Shown in pieces: positions 25,191 through 36,479 of a stretch of DNA of 64,000 nucleotides. The stretch is taken from the NCBI RefSeq assembly GCF_047511655.1, contig NC_133389.1, forward strand, positions 39,229,295 to 39,293,294. Direction: 5' to 3'. This DNA comes from Castor canadensis (lineage: Eukaryota; Chordata; Mammalia; Rodentia; Castoridae). The translations under genes and the position numbers were made by a program. Below the pieces are notes generated by a model. The model was not told the DNA's origin. It searched no databases and saw nothing but the letters and a program-made list of their open reading frames with translations. Every line of letters starts with the position of its first letter. The first letter of the stretch is position 1.

Positions 25191-25390
25191 GTTTTTTTTT
25201 TCTTGTGGTACTGAGGTTTGAACTGAGGGCCTACACCTTGAACCATTCCATCAGCCCTTTTTTGTAATGGGTTTTTTTTGAGATAGGGTCTCACGAACTT
25301 TTTGCCTGGGTCAACTTGGAACCTTGATCCTCCTGATCTCTGCTTCTTGAGTAGCTTGGATTATAGGTGTGAGCCACTGGCACCCAGTTT
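25191..25390 (-). repeat. composite B1-ID SINE
   Basis: Reverse: CTTGTGGTACTGAGGTTTGA through GATTATAGGTGTGAGCCACT. Confidence 0.8.
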
Positions 25391-25534
25391 GAGTTCATGT
25401 TTTAATGACAATTACATAATGAACATTGAAAAAATGGCAGCTTTTGTTTATTATTTTTTCAGTATGTGCCACTTGGCTGGAGGGTTTTAATGACCCATAT
25501 CATTTGACTCAAAGATAACCTCTGTTTCCCCGAG

Positions 25535-25662
25535 CCCCTCATTGACACAGTATCTCCTGGTGTTGCCCAGGCTGGCCTCAAGCCTCTAGGCTCAAGGGAT
25601 CCTCTGCCTCAGCCTCCCAAGTAGCTGGGACTATAGGAGCACACCATCATGCTTGGCTTTTA
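25535..25662 (-). repeat. B1-like SINE
   Basis: Reverse 7SL-like unit: GCCCAGGCTGGCCTCAAGCC through CACCATCATGCTTGGC. Confidence 0.75.
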
Positions 25663-25833
25663 AAGATAAATATTAATAATTGAATAGCCTGTCTGGATTA
25701 GAAAGTAGGCAGGCAGTAATAACCACTAAGAACACATACATCTTTCAAAACATCATCCCAAGATGAGCAGAGAGTAAATTTACTTTGAGCATGTTTGAAC
25801 AGTATCTCAGTGTATTATGCTAATCCCTAGGTG

Positions 25834-26030
25834 TTTTTGGTGGGAATGGGATTTCAACTCAGGGCTTCATACTTGCAAAGCAGGTACTCTACTGCCTGAG
25901 CTACATCTTTAGTCCATTTTGCACTGGTTATTTTGGAGATGGGGGTCTTGAGAACTATTTTTCTAGGCTGGCCTTGAACTGCAGTCTGCCTCCCAAGTAG
26001 CTAAGGTTACAGGTGTGAGCTGCTGACTTC
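25834..26030 (-). repeat. composite B1-ID SINE
   Basis: Reverse: TTGGTGGGAATGGGATTTCA through GGTTACAGGTGTGAGCTGCT. Confidence 0.8.
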
Positions 26031-26569
26031 AGATGATATGATTTAGCTAAGAACAGTGGTACTCACTGGTGTGATATGGGTAGAGATGGAGTTGCCACTC
26101 TGCTAGCTATGAGCAAGAAATGAGTGTCAATGCAGAGATGTGCAACAAGAGAGAGTGTTGAGAAGCATGCATCTAGGATGTGAAATTCCCTGGTGCTATC
26201 TTTTATATGCCACATGCTGAAACCTACTTGTTGTTCCAGTGTTGGTGAAAGTAAAAAAGCAAGAAGAAAATAAAAAGCTGATCCCTTGAGATTATAGATT
26301 ATTGTCTTACTGCTCCTTGACCTTGAAGATAGATTAGAAACATAGGGATATGTGGCCATGACAAGAGTTGATACCTGTGTTATGTTCTCATGGCTTGTAC
26401 TTTCCAGCTTTCAATCTATCCTACTTTGTCTGCAATTGTGCCCTGTTCCCCATGCTTTGAAATATTCCCTTCCTTCATTACCTTAGGCAATTGGGTTGTG
26501 CAAATTCTGACAAATCCCTTTCCCTGCCAGGTGTAATTGTACTTTAAAAAAGGAGGCCTAGAAATACGA

Positions 26570-26860
26570 AGAGTGGCCTGGTGGTGCATATGAAAAGTGG
26601 AGATACAGTGGTTGCAGTTCAAGGCCATCCCTGGTAAATGTTAGACTCTATCTCAAAAACAAGCAGGTGTATGCCTGCGGTTCTAGCTGTGTGGAAGATG
26701 GAGGCGTAAGTATGGAAGTCTGAGAACAGCCCCAGGCAAAAAGCATGAAACCCTATCTGAAAAATAACTAAAGCAAAAAGGGCTGGGTTCAAGTGATGGA
26801 ATGTGTGTCTAGCAAATACAAGGCCCTGAGTTAGACCCCAGTATGCTCCTGCCCCCAAAA
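26570..26860 (+). repeat. composite SINE with two B1-like halves and an ID half
   Basis: Forward: GCCTGGTGGTGCATATGAAA, a second GTATGCCTGCGGTTCTAGCT, then ID half GGGCTGGGTTCAAGTGATGG. Confidence 0.65.
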
Positions 26861-26949
26861 ACTACAAAGAAAACTCACTAGTTGATTTCATTTTAGGATT
26901 AAAACTAGGAAAGGGTTCACAATTCTTACTATGTGTTAGTATTATTTGG

Positions 26950-27070
26950 GGAGCCTTCACATGTGCTGGACCATCTTCCAGATATTCTAATTGTTAGGCA
27001 TTAGGGTCTGTAGTTCTTGAAAATCAGAGGTAGTTCTCTCCAAAAATTTTTTAGGTGATTCTGATGTTCA
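26950..27070 (+). repeat. possible hAT-type (MER5-like) remnant
   Basis: The 3' part AGGTGATTCTGATGTTCAGT resembles a MER5 end. Weak call. Confidence 0.35.
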
Positions 27071-27849
27071 GTCAGAGTTGAGGTATACTAATGAGGAAAG
27101 GCTGTTTATGGACAGGCGGTCTGCACAAAATGTAAGATTGCCACTTAACCTGCTCTGTCTTTTCTAGATTCCCTCTTAAGGCTTCATCTCCTTTAGCTGA
27201 AGGAGTACAGAGGTTTTCTCTTCTTTTCCTTGTAGAGGATTTAATCCAGGGTCTAGAACCTTCCATTAGAAAAAGACTCCCACTGTAGAGAATGGGCTGT
27301 ACCCTGCAAGTCAATGATGATCATGGCTCTCAGTCTCTGATTTCTTGGGCCTGTTCCTGCAGGTTTGCTTTTGGTGCCCGGTCTGGTGAGCTGTGGATCC
27401 CTTCTGAAGTTAATGTTTTTCATTGCACAAAATGAAATGCAGAGCATTATAATGGAAGCAAGTTATATTGAAGCACAGCTGTCAAAAATTTAAAATTTGT
27501 ACAATAATATGTGCTTTATTAATAAATTGACTAGCACTTCAATTTATGGTTGGTCTAGTACCTAACATAATTTTAAAGCAGTGGTAAATGTAAATAGTAA
27601 TTTGAGATAGCCATGAACTGTAATGTAATATGAAGGAATTGATTTCTATTGGAGACAAAATCTTTGTTGCCAACATTCATAATTGAAAACAATACTAAAT
27701 TTCAGTTTAGGTTTATGAAAATAAACATGTAATTTTTCTTGTCCCTAAACCTTATATTTGATGTCCTGAAAACTTTATATTCTGAGATTAAGTATGTTAA
27801 TATATTAGTCACCTTTCTATAGGTGTGAAACAAGTAAAGATTGTGGTTT

Positions 27850-27985
27850 TTCATAAGTTTACCTTATATTTTCAAAGGCCTTTTTTAGTAGTGTATATTA
27901 ATTGTACAAGTAATGGATTTCATTATGACACTTTCATTCATGCATATAAGATGCATCCACTCTTATCATCTCTAGGCCCTCTTTT
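27850..27985 (-). repeat. probable rodent L1 3'UTR fragment
   Basis: Reversed L1 3'UTR motif: TGGATTTCATTATGACACTT, CATTCATGCATATAAGATGC. Confidence 0.45.
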
Positions 27986-28105
27986 GGTACTAAAACTCAT
28001 GTTGAAATAATCTTTTATTTGGCATTAACTGAGAATACTGCCAGAGCATTAGTTAAATAGCTGTTTGAATTCTCAAATGCTAATAAAAGTGGTTTGATGT
28101 TACAG

Positions 28106-28255
28106 GAATACAAGCGCAAGTTAGCCAGAGTTTCTCTGGTGCGCAAAGAACTCAGGTCCCGGATCCAGAGCCTGCCAGATTTATCTCGATTGCCCAATGT
28201 TACTGGCAGCCACATGCATCTGCCCTTTGCGGGAGACATCTACAGTGAAGATTGA
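28106..28255 (+). CDS. RPRD1A: RPRD1A terminal coding exon with stop codon
   Basis: Follows a GTTACAG acceptor. Encodes EYKRKLARVSLVRKELRSRI then QSLPDLSRLPNVTGSHMHLP and FAGDIYSED, ending with TGA at 28253-28255. The C-terminal sequence appears identical to the human protein as I recall it, which fixes the gene identity and shows an intact end. Confidence 0.96.
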   Translation, partial: EYKRKLARVSLVRKELRSRIQSLPDLSRLPNVTGSHMHLPFAGDIYSED

Positions 28256-29044
28256 TGACCAGTCTTTTTCCAGAGCCCAGGACTTTGCAAGAGATGAAGA
28301 CAGGTTAGGTGGATAGTCCTGTAGTGTTATTTTTGTATATTGTTGGGAATGGTACTAACAAAAGAAATAAGTAATTTATAAAATTGTTTAAAATGTTGGT
28401 TTGTTTACTATTTTATTGGTAAGTTAACATGACTTAGTTTAAACAAGGTGATGATCTCTTAATAAGTCATAAATAGTGATTATTTTCAGAAGATCTTTTT
28501 GTAAATTTTTTTGATCCAGGGCCTCTTGTGAGAAATTCCATGTCTCTTTTGAATTGTTTTTCTTTATTTTTTTTCAGTATCTAATCACTGTATACTATGT
28601 AATTCCTAAGGGGAAGAACTAATCAGGAGCTAGTTGAGACTTTATTATGGTATGGTGAGGACTTGACTATAGAAGGGACTAAGTGTTCCAACTTAATCTT
28701 CACCCTTCTCCCCAACCCAGATACTGGTTCTGTGCCTCTCCAGGTTCCTTATTCCCTAGAGGTCTATAATTTAACACTATATATGGATGCCCCTTGGAGA
28801 GCCAGATCAAAGCCTAGAGATCTTTTCCCTGTAGCACTGTAGGAATTCCATTCCACCTGCCAAGGTAGACTAAAAAGATTATTAAATAAGGAATCCCTTG
28901 ATTGTATTGTTTAGAATTGAGGAGATTAATAAGAAAATGCTTTGAGAATGTTACAAATTTTGACTCTCTACCAAGAGAACAACTTCAGTTCTAGAACTGA
29001 TTTGTATTTGTCAAATCAGTCTCCTTTTAACAATTGATCCCTTC

Positions 29045-29050
29045 AATAAA
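29045..29050 (+). terminator. RPRD1A: possible proximal poly(A) signal of RPRD1A
   Basis: AATAAA about 790 nt after the stop codon. The downstream sequence is only weakly GT-rich, so use of this site is uncertain. Confidence 0.35.
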
Positions 29051-31531
29051 AAGTCATTTATGGGATTAAAGGAAACATAAAATAATGATACTTTTATTAT
29101 TCCACATAACTTAAAATTACAATATTTTTAGTTCTAATGACTCAAGAACACAATATTCATTAACATACAGTAAAGTAGCCTCAAACATTTTTAATGTTTC
29201 CTTAAGGTTTTTGAAAGACTATATTTGGAAATATAGCAGTGCTACACTACAGGGTAGATCTGGTAAATTTTATATTTGTATGTTTACAAATGTAAATACA
29301 AAACAAATGTACTTTTACCTTTTATCTCTAACCCTGTGTGTTAGAGCAGTTGCATGTTCCCCAGCTTTCTTTTTAAGTTACATTGTTAAGCTGTGGATTT
29401 GTATTCAGTAATGACTTAGGATAAACATTTTTCTCATTCATTGCTTTATATATTAGACATTTCTCATTGCAAGCAGATTCAAATTAGATAGGTACTATAA
29501 CACCTTTTAAATCCCACAAGCCAATTATGTCTTACTTCTATGAATGGCTTTACTCTGTTTCTTTTTCAGTATTAGAGACTATAGATAAAATGAATTTACA
29601 AGTGTAGGAGAAGGCAAATATTTATTTTAATAGCCAATAGTTCTGGAAACAGTGCTTTTAACAATTTGACCTCTCCAAAACAGAGATTCATATAAGTAGT
29701 CATCCCATCCAAATATGTATGTCTAGTATTCCAAAGTGTTTTAGACAACTTTTGGGAGTTAGGACACATTTTCTCACAGGAATAATAGGTTCTCTGCACA
29801 CAACTAGCACTGAAAGGTTACCTGGGAACCTAATCCACTTAACCATGAATGTACTTAACTTGTAATATGGTTGATAAGTTACTAATTGTAGATCCTGACC
29901 AGCATTTGTAACATCACTCTTAGGAAACTGTGTGTGGTAGCTGGACTCACACATTGGGGTGTCTGCCTGTGCTGTGTACCTCTGTCCCTAGGTATAGGAA
30001 ACAGAAGAAAAGACTCAGCAAAGGAGGGAGGTAACAAATGCACAATTATAAAACCTGGTTATAACTGTTATGAAAGTATACCAAGTAAGTTAGTTTTTGT
30101 TGTTAATGTGAAAGCAAAAACTTGTATGTTAACTTATTTTCAATATCTTGACCTTATTTATGATCTGCTAAAGTGGTGGTTTATCCATTCAAAATATATA
30201 TTTTTTCCATTTAAAACTAATTTATAAACTATAATTGCAAGATTTAAAATCTTTTAGAAGTTTGTTGAGATATTTTCACCATTTAAGACAGACTTCTGAC
30301 TTAGATACTGATTTTAATGCCAGTATCTGCTCTAAATATTTATGATAAAAATGCATTATTTTTTTAAAGAGCTTGATGAGATTTGTGATAAGTGATAGTA
30401 CTCAAGAACCTGACTCCCACCCCTTGACCAATCCTCCGCAAACCTCAGTTGTTAGTTAGCTCACTAACTGAACACAAACTATCCTGTTTTAGAAGTCATG
30501 TTTTCAGCCTTATAGTTGTTAACATGGTAAGCCTTAGCAGAGAATAGTCGTCCTTCCTAAAAGGACTAGGTGTTCTCAAGAAATGGGGTTAGGTGGGGGT
30601 ACTGTAATACCAAATTCTAAATCATGAGCATTTTCTCCACTGTGTACCTGAGGCAGATCATGCATCTGAGTGCAGTTTGGCCCGGCCCCTCAAGAGGAAA
30701 GCCTGTCAGCATCCTTGCAGTAGGTGCTGTGCTTTGAATGGGTACCATCACTCTTCTCCACAGACAGTATAGAGAGCTGTCTGCAGTGGCAATTTGAACA
30801 CATTTCTTGGCACTCCCTCTGTTCCTTCCTTCATTACATACAGTAAATGAAAGAACCATAAGAGTGACTGGAGTCTGAGAAAAACAGTTGTACTCTATAG
30901 CCAACTTCCTCCTGAGAAAACCATTCCATATGCACTTGTTTTGGTACTTCTTTCACATGCACTCTGAATCAGGGTTTTTCTATAAGAAATCCTTTAGAAT
31001 CAGCAAAGGCTGGGATGATCCAGTCGTCTTGATTTGCAAAATTAAAAGAACACATCTAGGTTGTCAATTGTCACTGTAGATGAGCAACTTATCTTTTACA
31101 GTAGAGTTATTGAACTGGTTCTGAGAACTGTTTAGAGAAAAAAAAATTCAAAAGTACAGATGAACTAATTGGGAAAGTTGAAGGTCCTTTCTGAATTTCC
31201 CACTCTAAAAATTTACATTATATGAAATGACATAAAGCTTCTAAACTGCTTTGTATTCTATTAAGAAATAGCTCCTAAAGATGTAGTCTTGTTTCATAGT
31301 TGTTGCACTATATCAGAGCTTTTAAAAGTGTAAATCCAGTTCTTCTCTGTATAGAAAGGGAACATTGTGTTAATGAATTTATTTATACAGAGCATTTGTT
31401 GCCAACTGTGTAATTCCAGCCATCCACAGGAGTCTGTTCTGAGGTGGCAATAGCACATGGGAAGATGAACTCTCCCAGTTTGTTTACCCGTTTTTCTTTG
31501 GCTGTATCTGATGACAGTATAAGATGTTCTT

Positions 31532-31537
31532 AATAAA
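31532..31537 (+). terminator. RPRD1A: RPRD1A distal poly(A) signal
   Basis: A canonical AATAAA is followed within about 40 nt by T/GT-rich sequence (TTCTTTTTGAAGG, then TTTGTGTAGG and TTGTTTTTGTG), the usual arrangement of a cleavage and polyadenylation site. Cleavage is expected near 31550-31560. Repeats resume shortly downstream. Confidence 0.75.
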
Positions 31538-31729
31538 GTTTTATGTTCTTTTTGAAGGTTCTTTGTGTAGGTTGTTTTTGTGAATCTGATTCATTGGATA
31601 TGGGTCTGGAAGGCAAGGGATTAAGGGACCGGGAGGGAAGGAAAGTACTGGAAGTATTTGGTGAAGTAATGGTAGAGAAACTGCTGGAGGTTACTGTGCA
31701 TGGCCAATGAACACAGTATCTGGTCCTGA

Positions 31730-31915
31730 GCAAGCTTCAGAATCACCTGGAGTGGTTATTAAACCACAGGTGGCTGAACTCCACCCGCAGAGCTTCTGAT
31801 TGAATAAAGTCTGGGGTAAGGCCTGATGGTTTACTTTTCTAACAACTTGATGCTAATGCTGCTGGGTTTAGGGACCCCATATTAACAACCACTGCTGTAA
31901 ATCAATGCTGAAGTC
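31730..31915 (+). repeat. MER5-type hAT transposon remnant
   Basis: CAGAATCACCTGGAGTGGTT, CCACCCGCAGAGCTTCTGAT and TCTGGGGTAAGGCCTGATGG follow the MER5A order. Confidence 0.75.
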
Positions 31916-32124
31916 CATGACTTGTTTCAAGATTTAAAACATTTAAGCAATGTTAGGTAATAAAGTATTCATTTTACAGTTCATTATACAGTGTGTTCCT
32001 TATTGGCAGGGAATAAGATCTTTTGTGACCATAGTACTCCTTAAATGCTTTTAAGTGGATGATTCTCTTGGTACCCTGAACTAGCTAGAATACAGGTCCC
32101 CTTACCATATTTTGAATTTATTTA

Positions 32125-32182
32125 TTTTTGTGGTACTGGGGATCAAACTCAGGGCCTCACACACACTAGGCATGTGCCGTAA
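32125..32182 (-). repeat. ID-type SINE fragment
   Basis: Reverse: TTTGTGGTACTGGGGATCAA through CTAGGCATGTGCC. Confidence 0.65.
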
Positions 32183-32265
32183 ATGTTAAAGTAAAATAGG
32201 GAATCATAGAAATCTTGCGAATATCAGGACAGTGTTGGCCACACTTCTTTGGTAAGACAGGTGAG

Positions 32266-32352
32266 GCTGCTGATGTAACCCAGTGGTAGAACTGCTTGCC
32301 TAGAATGCACAAGGCCCTGGGTTCAGTCCCCAGCACCTGGAAAACAACAACA
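32266..32352 (+). repeat. ID-type SINE
   Basis: GGCTGCTGATGTAACCCAGT through GGGTTCAGTCCCCAGCACCT and an A-rich tail. Confidence 0.7.
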
Positions 32353-32419
32353 AAACATCTCAGCTGAGGCTTTATGAAAAGGACACATACTTACAAGGTC
32401 AAAACTGTCTGATTCTTAT

Positions 32420-32640
32420 AATCTAGAAAGCTTGGGAGATATAATCCTGTAGCCAGTGGGCCTCTGGTTCTCTGTTCCTAGAAGGTATCTGGTCACTTTA
32501 TCTAGATTCATGTGATTTACACAGTGGAACTTACTATATTCAGAGATTCTGAAAGCTAGGATATATTTAGAAATCTGCATTTTAAACAAGACACCCAGGT
32601 GATTCTGATAATCAGTGCACTGCACTTTGAGAAACAATGC
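32420..32640 (+). repeat. hAT-type DNA transposon remnant
   Basis: Ends with ACACCCAGGTGATTCTGATA and CACTTTGAGAAACAATGC, typical of MER5/Charlie-type ends. Confidence 0.5.
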
Positions 32641-32681
32641 CCTACGGAGCATAGTCTATAACATAATAATGACAGCTTATG

Positions 32682-32880
32682 CCGAGTGCCAGTGGCTCAT
32701 GCCTGTAGTCATAGCTACTTGGGAGCTGAAATCAGGAGGATTGTGATTCAAGGCCACCTTGGGCAAATAGTTCAAAAGACCCCCCATCTCCAAAAAATAA
32801 CCAGAGCGAAATAGACTTCAAGATACAGCTCCAGGTAGAGCACCTGCTTTGCAAGTACGAAGTGAAACCCTATTCCAATT
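32682..32880 (+). repeat. composite B1-ID SINE
   Basis: GCCGAGTGCCAGTGGCTCAT through CACCTGCTTTGCAAGTACGA; the ID half is damaged. Confidence 0.8.
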
Positions 32881-33130
32881 TTACAAACTAAGATAACTTA
32901 TTCTATATGATCCTGAACCAGTCAAAAGGTTAACTGAGATCCAAACCAAGCTCCAAGTATGGCTCCAGGCCTGTGTTCCTTAACCACTGTGTGATGCTCC
33001 TTTTTAGATTGATGCTTGTGTAGTAGTGAGAACTCCTCATTTTGTGCAACATGTCAGGTTATAGTGAAATTGATATGCATATACTCAAAAAAGCAACATA
33101 GCAGTGACAAAAGAAAAAAAAGCAACATAG

Positions 33131-33300
33131 CTGACCTGGGCATTGTGGCTCATTCTGTAATTCCAGTCCTCAGGAGGCTGTGGAAGGAGGATCATAAATT
33201 CAAGGCCACCCTGAGCTACATGAGTTCCAAGCCATTCTGGGCTACATAGTGGGACCTTGTCTCAAAACAAAATAAACAAAAACAGCAAAAGCAAAAGCAA
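33131..33300 (+). repeat. B1-like SINE with long A-rich tail
   Basis: GACCTGGGCATTGTGGCTCA through GGGACCTTGTCTCAAAACAA. The flanks GCAACATAGCT and GCAGCATAGCT may be its target-site duplication. Confidence 0.75.
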
Positions 33301-33448
33301 AGCATCCAAAAACCAAAAAAGCAGCATAGCTAAAAGCACCACTGAAAGGTAGGAGACTTGTAGAAGGATGTTACATCAATTGTTTTTTGTATTTGAAGTT
33401 AAAATGTACATAATGGTTTGTAAAAGTAATTTAGGTTTTTTTTGGTTT

Positions 33449-33471
33449 TGTGTGTGTGTGTGTGTGTGTGT
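33449..33471 (+). repeat. (TG)n microsatellite
   Basis: Eleven TG repeats at the tail of the adjoining reverse SINE. Confidence 0.9.
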
Positions 33472-33558
33472 TTGAGATGGGAACTTACTATGGTTTCCAT
33501 GCTGGTCTCAAACTTGTGGGCTCAAGGGAGTACAGATGTATGCCACTGATGCCTGGCA
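33472..33558 (-). repeat. B1-like SINE
   Basis: Reverse: TTTGAGATGGGAACTTACTA through GCCACTGATGCCTGGC. Confidence 0.6.
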
Positions 33559-33870
33559 AACTGAAACCATTTTAAAGTGTATTCTGTATTAACTACACTG
33601 AAGTTGTTGTGCAACCATCACCACCATCTACCTCTAGGAACTTTTTTCATCTTCCCAAATGAAACTCTGCACATTATATAGTAAATCCCTATACCCCTAT
33701 CCGTTGCCAACAACCACTTTCTGCCTATTTGAATTTGACTTCTTTAGGAAGCACATATAAGTGGAATTATAAGGAATTATGAACGATTTATCCTTTTGTT
33801 ACTTATTCTACTTCATAACATGCAACATAACCTGAAAGTTCTTCCAGGTTGTAGCATGGGTCAGAACTTC

Positions 33871-34081
33871 TTTTTGGTGGTACTGGGACTTGACTTCAGA
33901 GCCTCAGGCCTGTTAGGCAGGTGCTCTACCACTTAAGCTATATTCTCTGCCCCCAGCCCTTTTTTCCTTTAGTTATTTTTCAGGTAGGGTCTTGCATTTT
34001 TGCCCAGGTCTGGCCTCTGAGATCTTCCTTCCTGTGGCCTCCCATTAGTAGGATAACAGGCATGCACCACCACACCTGGCC
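33871..34081 (-). repeat. composite SINE, outer of nested pair
   Basis: Reverse: TTTTTGGTGGTACTGGGACT through ACCACCACACCTGGCC. AGAACTTC occurs at 33863-33870 and 34083-34090 as target-site duplication. Confidence 0.85.
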
Positions 34082-34093
34082 TAGAACTTCATT

Positions 34094-34302
34094 TTTTTTT
34101 TTTTTTTTTTGGGCGGTACTGGGGTTTAAACTCAGGGCCTCTTGCTTGCTAAGTAGGCACTCTACCACTTGAGCCACTCTGCCAGCCCTTTTTTTTTTGA
34201 GTACTTTTGAGATAGGGTCTTGAACTATTTGTCTGCGCTGGCCTCTGAGATCCTCCTGATCTCTGCCTCCTAGGATTACAGGTGTGAGCCACTGGCACCC
34301 GG
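34094..34302 (-). repeat. composite SINE, inner of nested pair
   Basis: Reverse: long T run, GGGCGGTACTGGGGTTTAAA through GTGAGCCACTGGCACCCGG. The 13-bp CTAGAACTTCATT at 34081-34093 and 34303-34315 is its perfect target-site duplication. Confidence 0.9.
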
Positions 34303-34689
34303 CTAGAACTTCATTGTTAATGTCTTGAGTATTCTATGTATATGTCTCATTTTGTTTGTTCATCAATGGACACTTGGGTTGCTTCCACCTTCTGGCTTTT
34401 ATGAATAATACAGTGATGAAAATGGGTATTCTTTTCCAATTGTTTTTTCTAAAGCAGTTATTTTTATTCACAAATCAGAGTTAGAATCAAGTATTAATGG
34501 GAACATTTCAGACAACATTTAATGAATTCTTACTGTGTTTAAGGTATTGTGTTGTCTTTTGAGGCACAGATTTCTCAACTGCATGTCTGCTTTCAAAAAG
34601 TTTAAAATCTAGTGGAATCATGACAGTTTTGGTAACTGACTAAAGCTTACTTTTAATTTTAAACTAGTGTTATTTATCTAAGCCAGTAT

Positions 34690-34830
34690 TTGTTAGGCCA
34701 GAAATATTAGCCTCAGCTGGGAGCTCGTTAGAAGTGCAAATCTTGGGCCTCAGACTATGGAATCAGAAAAGTCAAGGTTGGAGACATGTGCCTTTTTAAC
34801 AAATGCTTTAGGTAATATGATGACTCCTTT
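34690..34830 (+). repeat. hAT-type (MER5-like) remnant
   Basis: CCTCAGCTGGGAGCTCGTTA, GAAGTGCAAATCTTGGGCCT and TTTAACAAATGCTTTAGGT are typical of MER5/MER20-like elements. Confidence 0.6.
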
Positions 34831-35229
34831 GTTCTACGCATCCAACCATGATCCAGATTACTAACTAAAGTGGAATGTGCAATGAAGTTTAGAATTATAT
34901 ATATTTGAATTGTTTTATGGAAAGGTACCAAATTGAAATTTTGAATCAATTTAAATGATTCTGTGATTCAGAACCATTAGCTTATTCATATATATCTACA
35001 AATATTCAATAGTATAGATACTGTTTGGTTTGCTTTATCTTTTTAAAGTCATTTTTGGAAATACAAGTAGAGTGAGTTATTTAAGAATCATACCTTAATA
35101 CATGGCTTTTTCAAAATATTAGTATTCATCAGTTAGTATTTGTCAATTGACTTCTTCTTCCAGGCCTTGATATTTAAGTTATAAAATCTTTATATATAAT
35201 CTTTATAAATACTTTATAAATATGTAATT

Positions 35230-35313
35230 TTTTTTTTTGGCAGTACTGAAGCTTGAACTCGGGGCCTCACGTTTGCTAGGCAGGCACTCTAGCATTTGAG
35301 CCACTCCCCCAGC
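35230..35313 (-). repeat. ID-type SINE
   Basis: Reverse: TTGGCAGTACTGAAGCTTGA through GCCACTCCCCCAGC. Confidence 0.85.
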
Positions 35314-35364
35314 AAATCTTATGAGACCAAGTTATTAGCAGATTGCTCACAAATGCTGCCCTTT

Positions 35365-35545
35365 GTGTTTGTGTGTGTGGTATACTAGGCAACTGTTCTA
35401 CTACTTGAGCCACACCCCCAACTTTTTATGCTGTATTCTCAGATAAAGCCTCACACTTTCACCCAGGTTGGCCTCCATTTCTCCATCCTCCCATCTCTAT
35501 CTCCTGTGTCGTTGAGGTTATAGGCATGTACCACTATGCCTGGCC
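35365..35545 (-). repeat. composite SINE, truncated
   Basis: Reverse: TGTGGTATACTAGGCAACTG through GGCATGTACCACTATGCCTG; part of the ID half is missing. Confidence 0.65.
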
Positions 35546-36334
35546 TTATTTTAAGATACCTTTGTATAATTCTCTTATACTGCTATAAGTGGGAAGTGAT
35601 GTCTTGGTTGTGGTTTTGTGATTAGAGCTTCTATAGTGCAGCTGGAGTGTGTTTAACCAAGGAAATTAAAATGTTTCTCTGTTTGGAGCTGGTGTTTGAG
35701 TATTGCCGGACCAGGTGAGCTTCATGCCTTGTATTCTTACCTAGCTGATAGCATTCACCCTATTTTGAGTTGCTAGTCTCTTCAGTTCTTGACTAGTTTG
35801 AGGAAGAAAAACTGCAGCATCTTTTTAGCTCCTTTCTCTTTTAGCCTTCTTTTATATCCATTGATGATACAGGCCAATTATAGTTGCAGTAAAGTTTTAC
35901 ATTAGTATTAAAACACTGTCTTTTTTTCAGGGAAGGTGTAATTTCCCTGTTGGGAACCAGGAGGAAGCTAACTGCTAGTGATTGAACTTAATGATTAAAA
36001 CATGATTTTCTCTTTACTAGCAGTGTTTGCATGCAGTTTTGAGATTTAAAAAAAAAAAATCTTAAGGACTAGTGTATCTTTTAAAACATACAACTTAGAA
36101 ATAGTACTTAAACTGATGTTAATGTTTTTTAATATAGGAAAAGTATTTTGATTATGAGTTTCTGAAAAGCCTCATATTGTGTAAATTAGCTTTAAAGAGT
36201 TACATAGTGAAATATTTTTTTCAAATAACCCAGGACAATAGGTAGGCAATTTTAAGATGTTATTAAATCATTGCCATATGTGAAATATAATGTTCAACAG
36301 ATACAGCACTTTATAACTTCATATAAACAAGAAA

Positions 36335-36428
36335 TCTGGGTTGAGGGCATGGGTTAAATGGTAGGAGTATCTAGCAAGCATGAGGTCCAGAATTCAAATC
36401 CCAGTACCACCCCCCCATAAAAGAAAAA
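36335..36428 (+). repeat. ID-type SINE
   Basis: TCTGGGTTGAGGGCATGGGT through TCAAATCCCAGTACCACC and tail. Confidence 0.75.
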
Positions 36429-36479
36429 AGAAATCTTGTTATTAAAATAGTGTTGAAGATGTGTAGACTTGTTTCTTCT

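Larger units (their letters stand above)
7729..28105 (+). other. RPRD1A: RPRD1A last intron, 20.4 kb
   Basis: A single large intron between the coiled-coil exon and the last exon. It holds at least a dozen SINEs, L1 and L2 fragments, MIRs and a (TG)n run, listed separately. I see nothing nameable in 7729-9160, 12680-13780, 15120-15890, 16050-17115, 19880-20800, 22950-23540, 23600-24830, 26035-26570 and 27070-27850. Short open frames inside it look random or come from repeats. Confidence 0.8.
28256..31555 (+). other. RPRD1A: RPRD1A 3' untranslated region
   Basis: About 3.3 kb of AT-rich sequence follows the stop codon. No SINE, L1 or LTR can be recognised in it, unlike the flanking DNA on either side where a SINE occurs every 0.5-2 kb. 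Absence of insertions over this length is what a retained 3'UTR would show. A proximal AATAAA at 29045-29050 could give a shorter isoform. Confidence 0.75.
1..31560 (+). other. RPRD1A: RPRD1A gene, 3' portion (six coding exons plus 3'UTR)
   Basis: RPRD1A (regulation of nuclear pre-mRNA domain containing 1A, also called p15RS) is a nuclear protein that binds the phosphorylated C-terminal domain of RNA polymerase II through an N-terminal CID and helps recruit the Ser5 phosphatase RPAP2; its C-terminal coiled coil dimerises. Six exons are seen: 325-454, 3550-3656, 3977-4074, 7317-7443, 7553-7728 and 28106-28255. All have AG acceptors and GT donors, and phases join without a break. They encode 262 residues, matching residues 51-312 of the human protein as I remember it, with very few substitutions. 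The 5' exon(s) lie outside the window. The final intron is 20.4 kb. The gene converges with C18orf21, the same neighbour as on human chromosome 18q12. The paralogue RPRD1B is the main alternative, but the ending (HLPFAGDIYSED) is that of RPRD1A. Confidence 0.95.
33570..34440 (-). repeat. old L1 split by two nested SINEs
   Basis: L1 pieces at 33570-33870 (GTGCAACCATCACCACCATC, TGCCTATTTGAATTTGACTT) and 34313-34440 (TTCATCAATGGACACTTGGG) are collinear reverse L1; the DNA between them is SINE. Confidence 0.75.

Noticed and set aside
3977-28255. RPRD1B instead of RPRD1A, or a processed retrocopy
   Set aside because: The exons are separated by introns with good splice sites, and the C-terminal sequence and the convergent C18orf21 neighbour fit RPRD1A.
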